Positions 1 to 6,095 of a stretch of DNA of 8,449 nucleotides are shown here, piece after piece. The notes under the pieces were generated by a model. It had not been told where the DNA came from. It was given only the letters and a program-made list of their open reading frames with translations, and did no database searches. The position numbers and the translations under genes are program-made. Position 1 is the stretch's first letter, and each line of letters opens with the position of its first letter. Source of the DNA: Burkholderiales bacterium (lineage in GTDB: Bacteria; Pseudomonadota; Gammaproteobacteria; Burkholderiales; UBA11063); NCBI GenBank assembly GCA_020697025.1, contig JAJFBO010000031.1, positions 1 to 8,449 of the forward strand. The letters run 5' to 3'.

Positions 1-2
1 AT

Positions 3-548
3 CAAACCTGGCAATGGCTGCAGCTATCTGGCTTACTTGATTCAAATCATAATTTGGCAGATAATTATACAGTTAATAACCAAAAACAATGCGGTAAATT
101 AACCACTTGGCATACCACTTACAATGATGGTATGTTGCTTGGGGCTGCTTCAACTCTTGAATTAATTAATGGGCAAAAAGAATTAAGACAGTATGCCAAT
201 AATATAGCCAGAAAATCATTGTATGAATATTCAAAAGGTGGCATAATTGAAGAAATATGCACCAATGCATATGCCTGTGCGGAGGATGGATATATGTTTA
301 AAGGAATATTTGTTTATAATCTGGCTTTGCATGCCAGATATAGCCTTATAGACATTTATAATATTAAACAACAATTAGCCTATAATTATGCAGTTTTACT
401 AAATAAACAAAATGGGGCAGATATTTATGCATTCAATTGGTCCTTGCCGGTTAATTTTAAACGTGATGATGGGTTTTATAACCCGGCAGATATAGTGACT
501 TTTATATCGGCATTATATCTGGAGCTAGCAAATGTAATCTTAAATTAG
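3..548 (+). CDS. Glycoside hydrolase family 76-like protein (alpha-1,6-mannanase family), C-terminal part
   Basis: This frame is open to the left edge of the window, so the gene is 5'-truncated; the first in-frame TTG (54) is internal. About 181 residues are visible. The leading residues contain a W-x-W-L-x-x-SGLL stretch. They are followed by a Cys-x-x-x-TTW segment, a TYNDGMLLGA segment and, near residues 80-100, an EDGYMFKGIFVYNLA segment. This order matches the C-terminal half of the GH76 (alpha/alpha)6 barrel, where related proteins carry TTWTYNQG and FKGIF-type motifs. GH76 enzymes cut alpha-1,6-mannan backbones, usually outside the cytoplasm. The paired catalytic aspartates lie in the N-terminal half, outside this window, so activity and any signal peptide cannot be judged. 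The frame ends at TAG, and the next gene starts about 250 bases later, so this is probably the end of a transcription unit. The family call rests on motif memory only. Confidence 0.72.
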   Translation, partial: QTWQWLQLSGLLDSNHNLADNYTVNNQKQCGKLTTWHTTYNDGMLLGAASTLELINGQKELRQYANNIARKSLYEYSKGGIIEEICTNAYACAEDGYMFKGIFVYNLALHARYSLIDIYNIKQQLAYNYAVLLNKQNGADIYAFNWSLPVNFKRDDGFYNPADIVTFISALYLELANVILN

Positions 549-802
549 TGAGAAAATTGACAAGCAGTTGTTCTAACTTGTGCCTGAATATGCAATTTTA
601 CGGAAATTCCGTATGGATATTTTTTGGATTTATGTTACACTTGAGTTATGTAATAAGTAGATAATAAAAATAAAATGAAAATGAATAGTTTGTTTTTGCT
701 TAACCACAGTGATGCAAGGCCGAAATAGCATTTTAATTTAATTTTTAAAGTCCTATTTATGAGTAAAATAGATGAATATAACAATATTTTAAGGTTATAA
801 AA

Positions 803-1771
803 ATGAAAATAAATAAGTGCTTATTATTGTGTGGTTTTGCAGTATCATATCTATTTGCCAATGCAGATGAGGTACCTTTTGAAGTGATAAAGTGTTCAAG
901 TAATGATAAGAAAATTGGAGTTATCTGGACGATTAATTGGAAGCCTGATAAAAACCGAGATTTACAAGCTAAAGTAACTGCATGGGATGGAGTTGGAAAA
1001 CCATTAGAGGTTATGGCAACAAATATTGTAATGGAGAAGGTTCAAAATACTGATAAATTTCGTGTAACCAGAGTTATGAAAGCAACTTCTAAAAATCATT
1101 TACTAAAACCATTAAACATTAAAGCTAATGATAACAAGCATAAATATGTGAGTGTAACTTACATAAAACCCACAGATATAGAAAACCACGAAATATGGAT
1201 GTTTAATGGTTATATTAATAAAGATTTATATGAAAATATAGAGTTAAGTTGCTACGTACCTGTAACAAAACTTATACAAGCTGATTCTAGTAATGGATCG
1301 GATGAAAAAAAGAAAGATAGTGATAAAAGAGAATATGAGCTTGAAAAATTATCAGTTAGTATAGAAGATTGGTTTAAAAAAAATAAAGGATTTATATCTA
1401 ATCATCATAATTATTTTAAATTAGTCTGGATTGCACCAACACAGAAATTTTTTAATGAACATAATGAGAACCAATTTGCTTTTCAGGGTAGTGCAATTAT
1501 TAGTGAGTACTCTGATGGCAGTTATACAAAAAAGGAAACGAAGTATACTGCTATTCCTGCACAAGTTTTTAATGTTGATTTTTATAATGGTGATGGTAAT
1601 AAATATTATTATGGTAGCTATATGGATGAAAGTCGTGCTAAAAATGGTGTTCCTCCAAGTTCTGCAACTACTAAACTCACGAGCGCATCATCTGATGTTC
1701 GTGGCGGAGATGTTCCTTTACAGGATCTAACGATTCATACAAAATCCTCAGAACCTACGGATAATAACTAG
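803..1771 (+). CDS. Secreted protein of unknown function
   Basis: I do not recognise the family. The 322-residue protein starts with a clear Sec signal peptide: basic MKINK, a hydrophobic core at about residues 6-18, and an Ala-Asn-Ala cleavage site at 19-21 before DEVPF. There is no lipobox, so a soluble periplasmic or secreted protein is likely. The mature part has two regions. Residues 22-155 look beta-rich, and residues about 180-270 are aromatic-rich (WF, YF, YYYGSY). A very polar Lys/Asp/Ser linker at about 160-180 joins them. The tail after about 280 is rich in Ser, Thr and Pro and looks disordered. Only two cysteines remain in the mature chain (31 and 149), which could form one disulfide. 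AAGG at 791-794 lies 8 bases before the ATG and supports the start. The gene stands alone, with about 250 bases upstream and about 150 downstream, so it is probably transcribed by itself. Base composition looks even more AT-rich than the housekeeping genes, which fits a lineage-specific or acquired gene. Confidence 0.85.
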   Translation: MKINKCLLLCGFAVSYLFANADEVPFEVIKCSSNDKKIGVIWTINWKPDKNRDLQAKVTAWDGVGKPLEVMATNIVMEKVQNTDKFRVTRVMKATSKNHLLKPLNIKANDNKHKYVSVTYIKPTDIENHEIWMFNGYINKDLYENIELSCYVPVTKLIQADSSNGSDEKKKDSDKREYELEKLSVSIEDWFKKNKGFISNHHNYFKLVWIAPTQKFFNEHNENQFAFQGSAIISEYSDGSYTKKETKYTAIPAQVFNVDFYNGDGNKYYYGSYMDESRAKNGVPPSSATTKLTSASSDVRGGDVPLQDLTIHTKSSEPTDNN

Positions 1772-1791
1772 TCTGATAGGTTAATTTTTTA

Positions 1792-1820
1792 TAACACTAT
1801 ATATTTTATATATGGTGTTA
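1792..1820 (+). terminator. AT-rich hairpin downstream of the secreted-protein gene, possible terminator
   Basis: Arms 1792-1803 and 1809-1820 pair over 12 positions (TAACAC with GTGTTA at the base, one G-T wobble) around a 5-base TTTTA loop. The hairpin begins 21 bases after the stop codon. It lacks a clean U-tract: only AATTTT follows, about 5 bases later. It could therefore be an inefficient terminator, an mRNA 3'-end stabiliser or a protein-binding dyad. Confidence 0.45.
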
Positions 1821-1919
1821 CCGCAATTTTGCTGATTATTTAATAATCCACTCAATTTCTGATAAAATATATTCCTTAAAAATTAATAATTACATACTAA
1901 ATATTTTTAGAAAGAATAT

Positions 1920-3011
1920 ATGTCACTACAATGTGGAATAGTTGGCCTGCCAAACGTTGGTAAATCAACCTTGTTTAATGCTTTAACCAATGCAGGTATT
2001 GCTGCAGAAAATTATCCTTTTTGTACTATTGAACCAAATATTGGAATAGTTGAAGTGCCTGATTCACGTTTGAAGGCACTCAGTGATATTGTGGGCCCAC
2101 AAAAGGTGCAAAGTGCAATAGTCGAATTTGTTGATATTGCAGGGCTTGTTGCCGGTGCCAGCACAGGTGAAGGTTTAGGCAACCAGTTCCTGGCTAATAT
2201 CCGTGAAACTGATGCTATTATTAATGTAGTGCGCTGCTTTGATAATGATGACGTGGTACATGTAAATGGCAAGATTGATCCGATCGATGATATTATTACA
2301 ATTACTACTGAGTTAGCCTTGGCGGATATGGCTACAGCCGAAAAAGTTATGCTTCGCGAAAATAAAAAAGCCAGATCAGGGGATAAAGAAGCCCAGGCTT
2401 TGGTAGCTGTTATAGAAAAATTATTGCCTCATTTAAATGAAGGTAATCCGGCTAGAACGCTTAAATTAACCAAGGAGGAGCAAGTTGCTTTAAAACCACT
2501 TTGTTTACTTACTATAAAGCCAGCTATGTTTGTTGCAAATGTTAGTGAAAATGGCTTTAATAATAACCCGTATCTGGATAAACTGACCGCATATGCATTA
2601 GAAGCAAATGCGCCAATTGTAGCAATTAGTGCAGCAATTGAAGCTGAGATTTCGATATTGCCTAAAGAGGATAAGGTCGATTTTTTAAATGATATGGGCA
2701 TGGAAGAGCCAGGTTTAGACAGATTAATACGTGCTGCATATGGGTTACTTGGGTTACAAACCTATTTTACAGCTGGTGTAAAAGAGGTAAGGGCCTGGAC
2801 TGTACACATTGGAGCAACAGCGCCACAAGCCGCAGGAGTTATTCACACCGACTTTGAACGAGGGTTCATCCGGGCTGAGGTAATTAGTTATGATGATTAT
2901 ATTTTGTATAAAGGTGAACAAGGAGCCAAAGAAGCTGGTAAAATGCGTTTAGAGGGTAAAGAGTATATTGTTAAAGATGGTGATGTAATGCATTTTCGTT
3001 TTAACGTTTAA
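1920..3011 (+). CDS. ychF: Redox-regulated P-loop ATPase YchF (OLA1 family)
   Basis: YchF is a universally conserved Obg-related P-loop NTPase that prefers ATP to GTP, binds ribosomes and is linked to stress and translation control. The 363-residue length is full size. The Walker A/G1 loop GLPNVGKST is at residues 9-17, followed by the [10 protein letters not shown] switch I region (31-40). The G3 motif DIAGL is at 72-76, with the glycine-rich GEGLGNQFL stretch after it. The G4 site reads NVSE at 207-210 instead of NKxD, which is the family's signature for ATP preference. His114, the residue known in E. coli YchF to be needed for hydrolysis, is present in HVNGKIDP. The C-terminal TGS domain covers about 279-361 ([16 protein letters not shown], then [18 protein letters not shown]). 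The start follows a weak AGAAAG (1909-1914). The next gene begins 47 bases after the stop on the same strand, so co-transcription is possible. Confidence 0.98.
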   Translation: MSLQCGIVGLPNVGKSTLFNALTNAGIAAENYPFCTIEPNIGIVEVPDSRLKALSDIVGPQKVQSAIVEFVDIAGLVAGASTGEGLGNQFLANIRETDAIINVVRCFDNDDVVHVNGKIDPIDDIITITTELALADMATAEKVMLRENKKARSGDKEAQALVAVIEKLLPHLNEGNPARTLKLTKEEQVALKPLCLLTIKPAMFVANVSENGFNNNPYLDKLTAYALEANAPIVAISAAIEAEISILPKEDKVDFLNDMGMEEPGLDRLIRAAYGLLGLQTYFTAGVKEVRAWTVHIGATAPQAAGVIHTDFERGFIRAEVISYDDYILYKGEQGAKEAGKMRLEGKEYIVKDGDVMHFRFNV

Positions 3012-3048
3012 CTTTTTTAGTAAAAAATATTGATTTTGCCAGTTTTAT

Positions 3049-3052
3049 GGAG
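3049..3052 (+). promoter_or_regulatory. Shine-Dalgarno GGAG that sets the gpx start
   Basis: GGAG lies 6 bases before ATG 3059 and only 3 before ATG 3056. A further in-frame ATG at 3047 overlaps the GGAG itself and has no purine-rich site upstream. This favours 3059 as the start. Confidence 0.7.
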
Positions 3053-3058
3053 ATAATG

Positions 3059-3541
3059 ATGGATAAAACGATTTATGATTTTGCTGTTACTGATATCGAT
3101 GGCAATATAATAAAGCTAGATAAATATAGGGATAAAGTATTATTAATTGTAAATACAGCAAGTAAATGTGGTTTTACAAAACAGTACGCAGCCTTGGAAG
3201 AATTATATAAGAGGTATAAGGATAAAGGGTTTTATATATTAGGTTTTCCATGTAACCAGTTTGGAAATCAGGAGCCAGGCAATCTGGAAGAAATCAAAAA
3301 TTTTTGTGCTCTAACTTACTCTGTAGATTTTCCCATGTTTGCCAAAATTGAGGTTAATGGTGAAAATGCCCATCCCTTATATAAATTTCTAAAGAAAGAA
3401 GCTGGCGGCATTTTTGGTTTATCAGCTATCAAATGGAATTTTACCAAATTTTTGGTAAATAAAAATGGCAATGTAGTTAAACGTTATGCACCAGTGACCG
3501 ATCCATTAAAAATAACACAGGAAATTGAAGAATTACTATAG
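3059..3541 (+). CDS. Glutathione peroxidase family protein, cysteine type (probably thioredoxin-dependent)
   Basis: This is a thiol peroxidase of the GPx/BtuE/BsaA family that reduces hydrogen peroxide or lipid hydroperoxides in the cytoplasm. From ATG 3059 it has 160 residues, the usual size. The peroxidatic site is a cysteine, not selenocysteine: NTASKCGFT with Cys37. The family tetrad is complete, with Cys37, Gln71 in CNQFGNQEPG, and Trp126-Asn127 in KWNFTKFLV. Cys83 in the NFCALTY segment lies 46 residues after Cys37. That is the spacing of the resolving cysteine in thioredoxin-dependent members such as yeast Gpx3, so thioredoxin is the likelier reductant. Earlier in-frame ATGs at 3047 and 3056 exist, but the GGAG spacing favours 3059. 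The TAG stop overlaps the AGGA ribosome-binding site of hldD, so the two genes are probably translationally coupled. Confidence 0.95.
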   Translation: MDKTIYDFAVTDIDGNIIKLDKYRDKVLLIVNTASKCGFTKQYAALEELYKRYKDKGFYILGFPCNQFGNQEPGNLEEIKNFCALTYSVDFPMFAKIEVNGENAHPLYKFLKKEAGGIFGLSAIKWNFTKFLVNKNGNVVKRYAPVTDPLKITQEIEELL

Positions 3542-3550
3542 GATAAAGAA

Positions 3551-4570
3551 ATGATTATTGCTGTAACTGGCGCATTTGGATTTATTGGTTCAAATATTAT
3601 TAAAGCGTTAAATGAGTATGGTTATACTGACATTATCGCAGTAGATAATTTGACTAATGGTGCAAAAAGTAAAAACCTGCGTGATTGTGATATTTTAGAT
3701 TATATAGATAAAGAAGATTTTATCCAGGCTATTGCTAATGGTGATTATGATAACCAGATTGATTATATATCTCATCAAGGGGCATGTTCGGCAACTACCG
3801 AACAAAATGGGCGTTATATGCTTAAAAATAATTATGAATATTCCAATGTATTACTAGAATATGCTCAACGCCTGGAGGTGCCTTTTGTTTATGCATCATC
3901 TGCTGCAACTTATGGAGATAAAAATGAATTTATAGAAGAGCGGCAATACGAAAATCCATTAAATATCTATGGGTACTCAAAATTTTTATTTGATCCGGTT
4001 GTCAGGCGCTATTTTAAAAATGGTCTTGCTTCTCCGGTAGTAGGCCTTCGCTACTTTAATGTTTATGGGCAAAATGAATGGCATAAGGAGCGCATGGCTT
4101 CAGTTGCATATCATCATTTTAATCAATACCAGCAAACCGGTACCGTAAAATTATTCGAAGGATGTCAGGGTTACGCCAGTGGTGAACAAGTCCGTGATTT
4201 TATATCAGTACACGACGTTGTAAAATTAAATATGTTTTTTCTATTAAATCATTTAAATGATACAGAAGAGGTTTCCGGGATTTTTAATTGCGGAACTGGC
4301 ATAGCCAGAAGTTTTAATGATCTGGCATTAGCTACGGTAAACGCATGTAGAGCCGACGAAGGTAAATCAATATTAACCCTAAACGAAATGATAAAGCAGG
4401 GCATTTTGGAGTATATTCCTTTTCCAAGTGATTTAGCTAATCGTTATCAATGTTACACCCAGGCAAATTTGACCAATTTACGCGAGGCTGGCTTCAAAGA
4501 AGAATTTTTATCCCTCGAAGCTGGGGTAAGTCAATATGTAAGTCATCTACTTAAATCAAGCAAAGTGTAA
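3551..4570 (+). CDS. hldD: ADP-L-glycero-D-manno-heptose 6-epimerase
   Basis: This NADP-dependent epimerase makes ADP-L-glycero-D-manno-heptose, the precursor of the inner-core heptoses of lipopolysaccharide. It is a short-chain dehydrogenase/reductase-type enzyme acting in the cytoplasm. The Rossmann nucleotide-binding motif is at the N-terminus (G7-x-x-G10-x-x-G13 in TGAFGFIGS). The catalytic YxxxK is Tyr140-Lys144 (YGYSK), the same numbering as in E. coli HldD (RfaD), preceded by SSAATYG at 116-122. The segment RYFNVYGQNEWHKERMASV at about 167-185 and the QVRDFISVHDV segment are typical of the heptose epimerase and argue against a generic UDP-sugar epimerase. The length of 339 residues is slightly longer than the E. 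coli protein (310). AGGA at 3540-3543 lies 7 bases before the ATG and overlaps the gpx stop. The gene implies that the organism makes heptose-containing LPS. Confidence 0.96.
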   Translation: MIIAVTGAFGFIGSNIIKALNEYGYTDIIAVDNLTNGAKSKNLRDCDILDYIDKEDFIQAIANGDYDNQIDYISHQGACSATTEQNGRYMLKNNYEYSNVLLEYAQRLEVPFVYASSAATYGDKNEFIEERQYENPLNIYGYSKFLFDPVVRRYFKNGLASPVVGLRYFNVYGQNEWHKERMASVAYHHFNQYQQTGTVKLFEGCQGYASGEQVRDFISVHDVVKLNMFFLLNHLNDTEEVSGIFNCGTGIARSFNDLALATVNACRADEGKSILTLNEMIKQGILEYIPFPSDLANRYQCYTQANLTNLREAGFKEEFLSLEAGVSQYVSHLLKSSKV

Positions 4571-4576
4571 TAATTT

Positions 4577-5398
4577 ATGCAGACATCTAATATAATTAAA
4601 AAAGTTGAGGTATTTGATACTTTCTGCCCAGAGCGGCCACAGTGGCATCCGGTATTTGTAAGAATTACAAATAGTGATGGGGTAACTGGGGTTGGTGAAG
4701 CAGGACTTGCTTATGACTGGGGGCATAGTGCTGCTGCGAATATGATTAATGAGATTGCCAAAGCCCGGCTTATTGGGTTTGATGCAGGTAATACCGAGTT
4801 ATTATGGTCAAAAATGTTTCGTGAAGGATTTTGGGGGTTAGGCGGCGGGCCGGTATTTTATTCAGCTATGAGTGCAATCGATACAGCATTATGGGATATA
4901 AAAGCAAAAACACTTGGTGTACCACTGTATCAGTTATTAGGCGGTAAAACCAATTCACGTCTTAGAACTTATGCCAGTCAATTACAATTTGATTGGGATA
5001 GTGATGCAAAAAAGCTTACCGAACCAGCAGATTATGCTAAAGCTGCAGAAAAAGCCTTAAAAGAAGGTTATGATGCGGTAAAAGTAAATCCGATGTTTTA
5101 TGATAAAGATGGAAATGTCTTGTATGATTTGACCAAACTTTTTAAAGCCGACTTATTAAATTTAGTAAAAGCCAGAATGAAAGCTATTCGTGATATTGTT
5201 GGTGATAGTGTCGATATAATGTTAGAGTGCCATAGTCTTCTTGGTGTTGCAACATCTATTCAAATTGGAAAACATATTGCCGAAGAATTTAATTGTCTAT
5301 TTATGGAAGAGCCGGTTAATTATATGAATACAGCTTTACATAGACAAATAAAAGATAAATTATCAGTGCCTATTGCTGCTGGTGAACGCTTATATTAA
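4577..5398 (+). CDS. N-terminal fragment of the dehydratase (capping domain and metal-binding half barrel)
   Basis: This 273-residue open frame carries the enolase capping domain (residues about 1-125, with GVTGVGEAGL at 35-44 and SAIDTALWDIKAKTLG at 99-114). It then has the first part of the (beta/alpha)7-beta barrel. The strand-2 motif is Lys169 (AVKVNP). The expected Mg2+ ligands are Glu217 (with His219 two residues later, the spacing of the GalD ligand and acid histidine), Glu244 in FMEEP and Glu270 in AAGER. The frame stops three residues after Glu270. It therefore lacks the general-base His/Asp pair and should be inactive alone. Confidence 0.8.
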   Translation: MQTSNIIKKVEVFDTFCPERPQWHPVFVRITNSDGVTGVGEAGLAYDWGHSAAANMINEIAKARLIGFDAGNTELLWSKMFREGFWGLGGGPVFYSAMSAIDTALWDIKAKTLGVPLYQLLGGKTNSRLRTYASQLQFDWDSDAKKLTEPADYAKAAEKALKEGYDAVKVNPMFYDKDGNVLYDLTKLFKADLLNLVKARMKAIRDIVGDSVDIMLECHSLLGVATSIQIGKHIAEEFNCLFMEEPVNYMNTALHRQIKDKLSVPIAAGERLY

Positions 5399-5407
5399 AG
5401 ACATTCC

Positions 5408-5767
5408 ATGCGGTCTTATCTGGAAGAGCAAACTATCGACATTTTACAACCTGACATTGGTTTATGTGGTGGAGTAACTGAAGCTAAAAAAATCTGTGAT
5501 TATGCAGATATGTATGATGTTCAAATACAAGCGCATGTATGTGGTGGGCCTGTTGCTACTGCAGTGGCATTACATCTGGAAACAGCAATACCAAATTTTT
5601 TTATTCATGAACATCATACTTACGCATTAAAACAGTGGAATCGCGAACTGTGTATTCAGGATTACCAGCCACAAAATGGTTATATGGTAGTACCTGAAAT
5701 ACCGGGAATCGGGATCGAATTAAATGATGAAGTATTAGCTAATTCAAAAGCCTTTGAAATTTTATAA
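5408..5767 (+). CDS. C-terminal fragment of the dehydratase (barrel end with the catalytic histidine)
   Basis: This 119-residue frame begins at an ATG 9 bases after the in-frame TAA and continues the same frame. It holds QPDI (Asp16; residue 293 of the joined protein) and QAHVCGGP (His43; joined residue 320), the expected Asp-His general-base pair. In the joined protein His320 lies 50 residues after Glu270, as His285 follows Glu235 in E. coli galactonate dehydratase. The ATG has only a weak AAAG upstream (5397-5400). Independent translation by reinitiation is possible but would give only part of a barrel. Confidence 0.6.
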   Translation: MRSYLEEQTIDILQPDIGLCGGVTEAKKICDYADMYDVQIQAHVCGGPVATAVALHLETAIPNFFIHEHHTYALKQWNRELCIQDYQPQNGYMVVPEIPGIGIELNDEVLANSKAFEIL

Positions 5768-6019
5768 TACAAGTATTAGTGTAAAGTATTCTCGCTTAAT
5801 TGATGAGGTCTTTGAGCCACTTTAGACGTGGGCGCAGGCCTCTTGCAAACCATATAATTAAATCTTCCTATTACTAACCATACCCAGGCAATCTAAAACT
5901 AATTCTCTTAATCAGATTAAATCCTTAATAATTTTCCAAATTAAAAATATTGTAGAGATACTATCCAAAAAATTTAACTGATAATTTTATTTAACCTAAC
6001 ACAAAATTTTAAAAATTAT
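5768..6019. other. Gene-free interval between the dehydratase remnant and the mraZ promoter
   Basis: About 250 bases with no convincing coding frame on either strand. Most of it is very AT-rich (5850-6019). The exception is a GC-rich patch at about 5805-5846 that can fold. I see no canonical terminator with a U-tract for the upstream genes, and no tRNA or insertion-sequence ends. Confidence 0.6.
5805..5842. other. GC-rich imperfect inverted repeat
   Basis: Outer arms GAGG (5805-5808) and CCTC (5839-5842) pair. Inner arms GCCAC (5816-5820) and GTGGGC (5828-5833, one bulged G) pair around a 7-base TTTAGAC loop. About 60 percent of the bases from 5805 to 5846 are G or C by hand count, far above the flanks. 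No T-run follows on either strand, so it is not a standard terminator. It may be a structured RNA end or a remnant of a dispersed repeat. Confidence 0.4.
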
Positions 6020-6048
6020 TTGACTAAATTCTTAGGTTTATGTTAAAG
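6020..6048 (+). promoter_or_regulatory. Predicted sigma-70 promoter of mraZ and the dcw cluster
   Basis: The -35 element TTGACT (6020-6025) is followed by a 17-base spacer and a -10-like TTAAAG (6043-6048). This predicts a transcript start near 6055 and a leader of about 40 bases before ATG 6096. The -35 is strong and the -10 is weak. The -10 overlaps the first MraZ box, which fits repression by occlusion. Confidence 0.6.
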
Positions 6049-6084
6049 TGGCGCATTGTGGTAAAAAGTGTTAGAATGTGGCTA
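6045..6084 (+). promoter_or_regulatory. MraZ operator: four direct repeats at 10-base spacing
   Basis: Four 10-base units start at 6045, 6055, 6065 and 6075. Their first seven bases read AAAGTGG, ATTGTGG, AAAGTGT and AATGTGG. The core GTGG/GTGT therefore recurs at 6048, 6058, 6068 and 6078, one helical turn apart. MraZ is known to bind tandem TGGGN repeats with 5-base gaps in E. coli and AAAGTG(T/G)N3 repeats in Mycoplasma, just upstream of its own gene. The array covers the -10 region and the predicted transcript start and ends at the Shine-Dalgarno. Autoregulation is the natural reading; binding itself is inferred. Confidence 0.8.
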
Positions 6085-6089
6085 AAGGA
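6084..6089 (+). promoter_or_regulatory. Shine-Dalgarno AAAGGA that sets the mraZ start
   Basis: AAAGGA ends 6 bases before ATG 6096. The alternative in-frame GTG at 6078 lies upstream of this site, has no Shine-Dalgarno of its own and is part of the fourth operator repeat. Proteins of this family normally begin MF-x-G, as the ATG 6096 product does. Confidence 0.85.
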
Positions 6090-6095
6090 TTAAAC

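Larger units (their letters stand above)
4577..5767 (+). pseudogene. Enolase-superfamily sugar-acid dehydratase (mandelate racemase/galactonate dehydratase type), split by an in-frame TAA
   Basis: Codons 4577-5395 and 5399-5767 lie in the same reading frame and together give one normal-length family member of about 396 codons, interrupted only by TAA at 5396-5398. The junction reads AAGERLY-stop-RHSMRSYLEEQ. Galactonate-dehydratase relatives have a continuous AAGER-(L/M)-(Y/F)-S-R segment here. A serine codon TCA changed to TAA would therefore explain it by one substitution (inference). No second stop or frameshift is seen, so the lesion is recent, a sequencing error, or a stop that is read through. 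The gene starts 6 bases after hldD and lacks a clear Shine-Dalgarno, which suggests coupling to hldD translation. Substrate is unknown; the MR/GalD subgroup dehydrates or epimerises sugar acids. Confidence 0.85.

Noticed and set aside
54..56. TTG as the start of the first gene
   Set aside because: The frame is open to the left edge, and the residues before TTG continue GH76-like sequence, so the codon is internal.
557..585. TTGACA at 557-562 as a promoter for the secreted-protein gene
   Set aside because: No -10-like hexamer sits 16-18 bases downstream, and it lies more than 200 bases from the gene start.
600..625. ACGGA/TCCGT hairpin followed by six T as a terminator for the first gene
   Set aside because: The stem is only 5 base pairs, and 7 bases separate it from the T-run, so it is too weak to call.
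1431..1730. Plus-strand 99-codon frame inside the secreted-protein gene
   Set aside because: It overlaps a gene with a signal peptide and Shine-Dalgarno. Its low-complexity Met/Ile/Leu content is a by-product of AT-rich codons in another frame.
2012..2701. Two minus-strand frames (2012-2272 and 2429-2701)
   Set aside because: Both lie entirely inside ychF, which has every family motif, so they are antisense shadows.
3013..3027. TTTTTTA-G-TAAAAAA dyad after ychF as a terminator
   Set aside because: It is purely A/T with a one-base centre, so any hairpin would be very unstable; co-transcription with gpx remains plausible.
5396..5398. Selenocysteine or pyrrolysine recoding of the dehydratase stop
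   Set aside because: The codon is TAA, whereas these residues use TGA and TAG. The position corresponds to an ordinary serine in relatives. The peroxidase nearby also uses Cys, so nothing here points to selenoprotein machinery.
5776..5853. Minus-strand 25-codon frame as a small protein gene
   Set aside because: It is very short, the Shine-Dalgarno-like GGAAG is weak and 10 bases from the ATG, and there is no recognisable sequence; it is reported only as part of the GC-rich patch.
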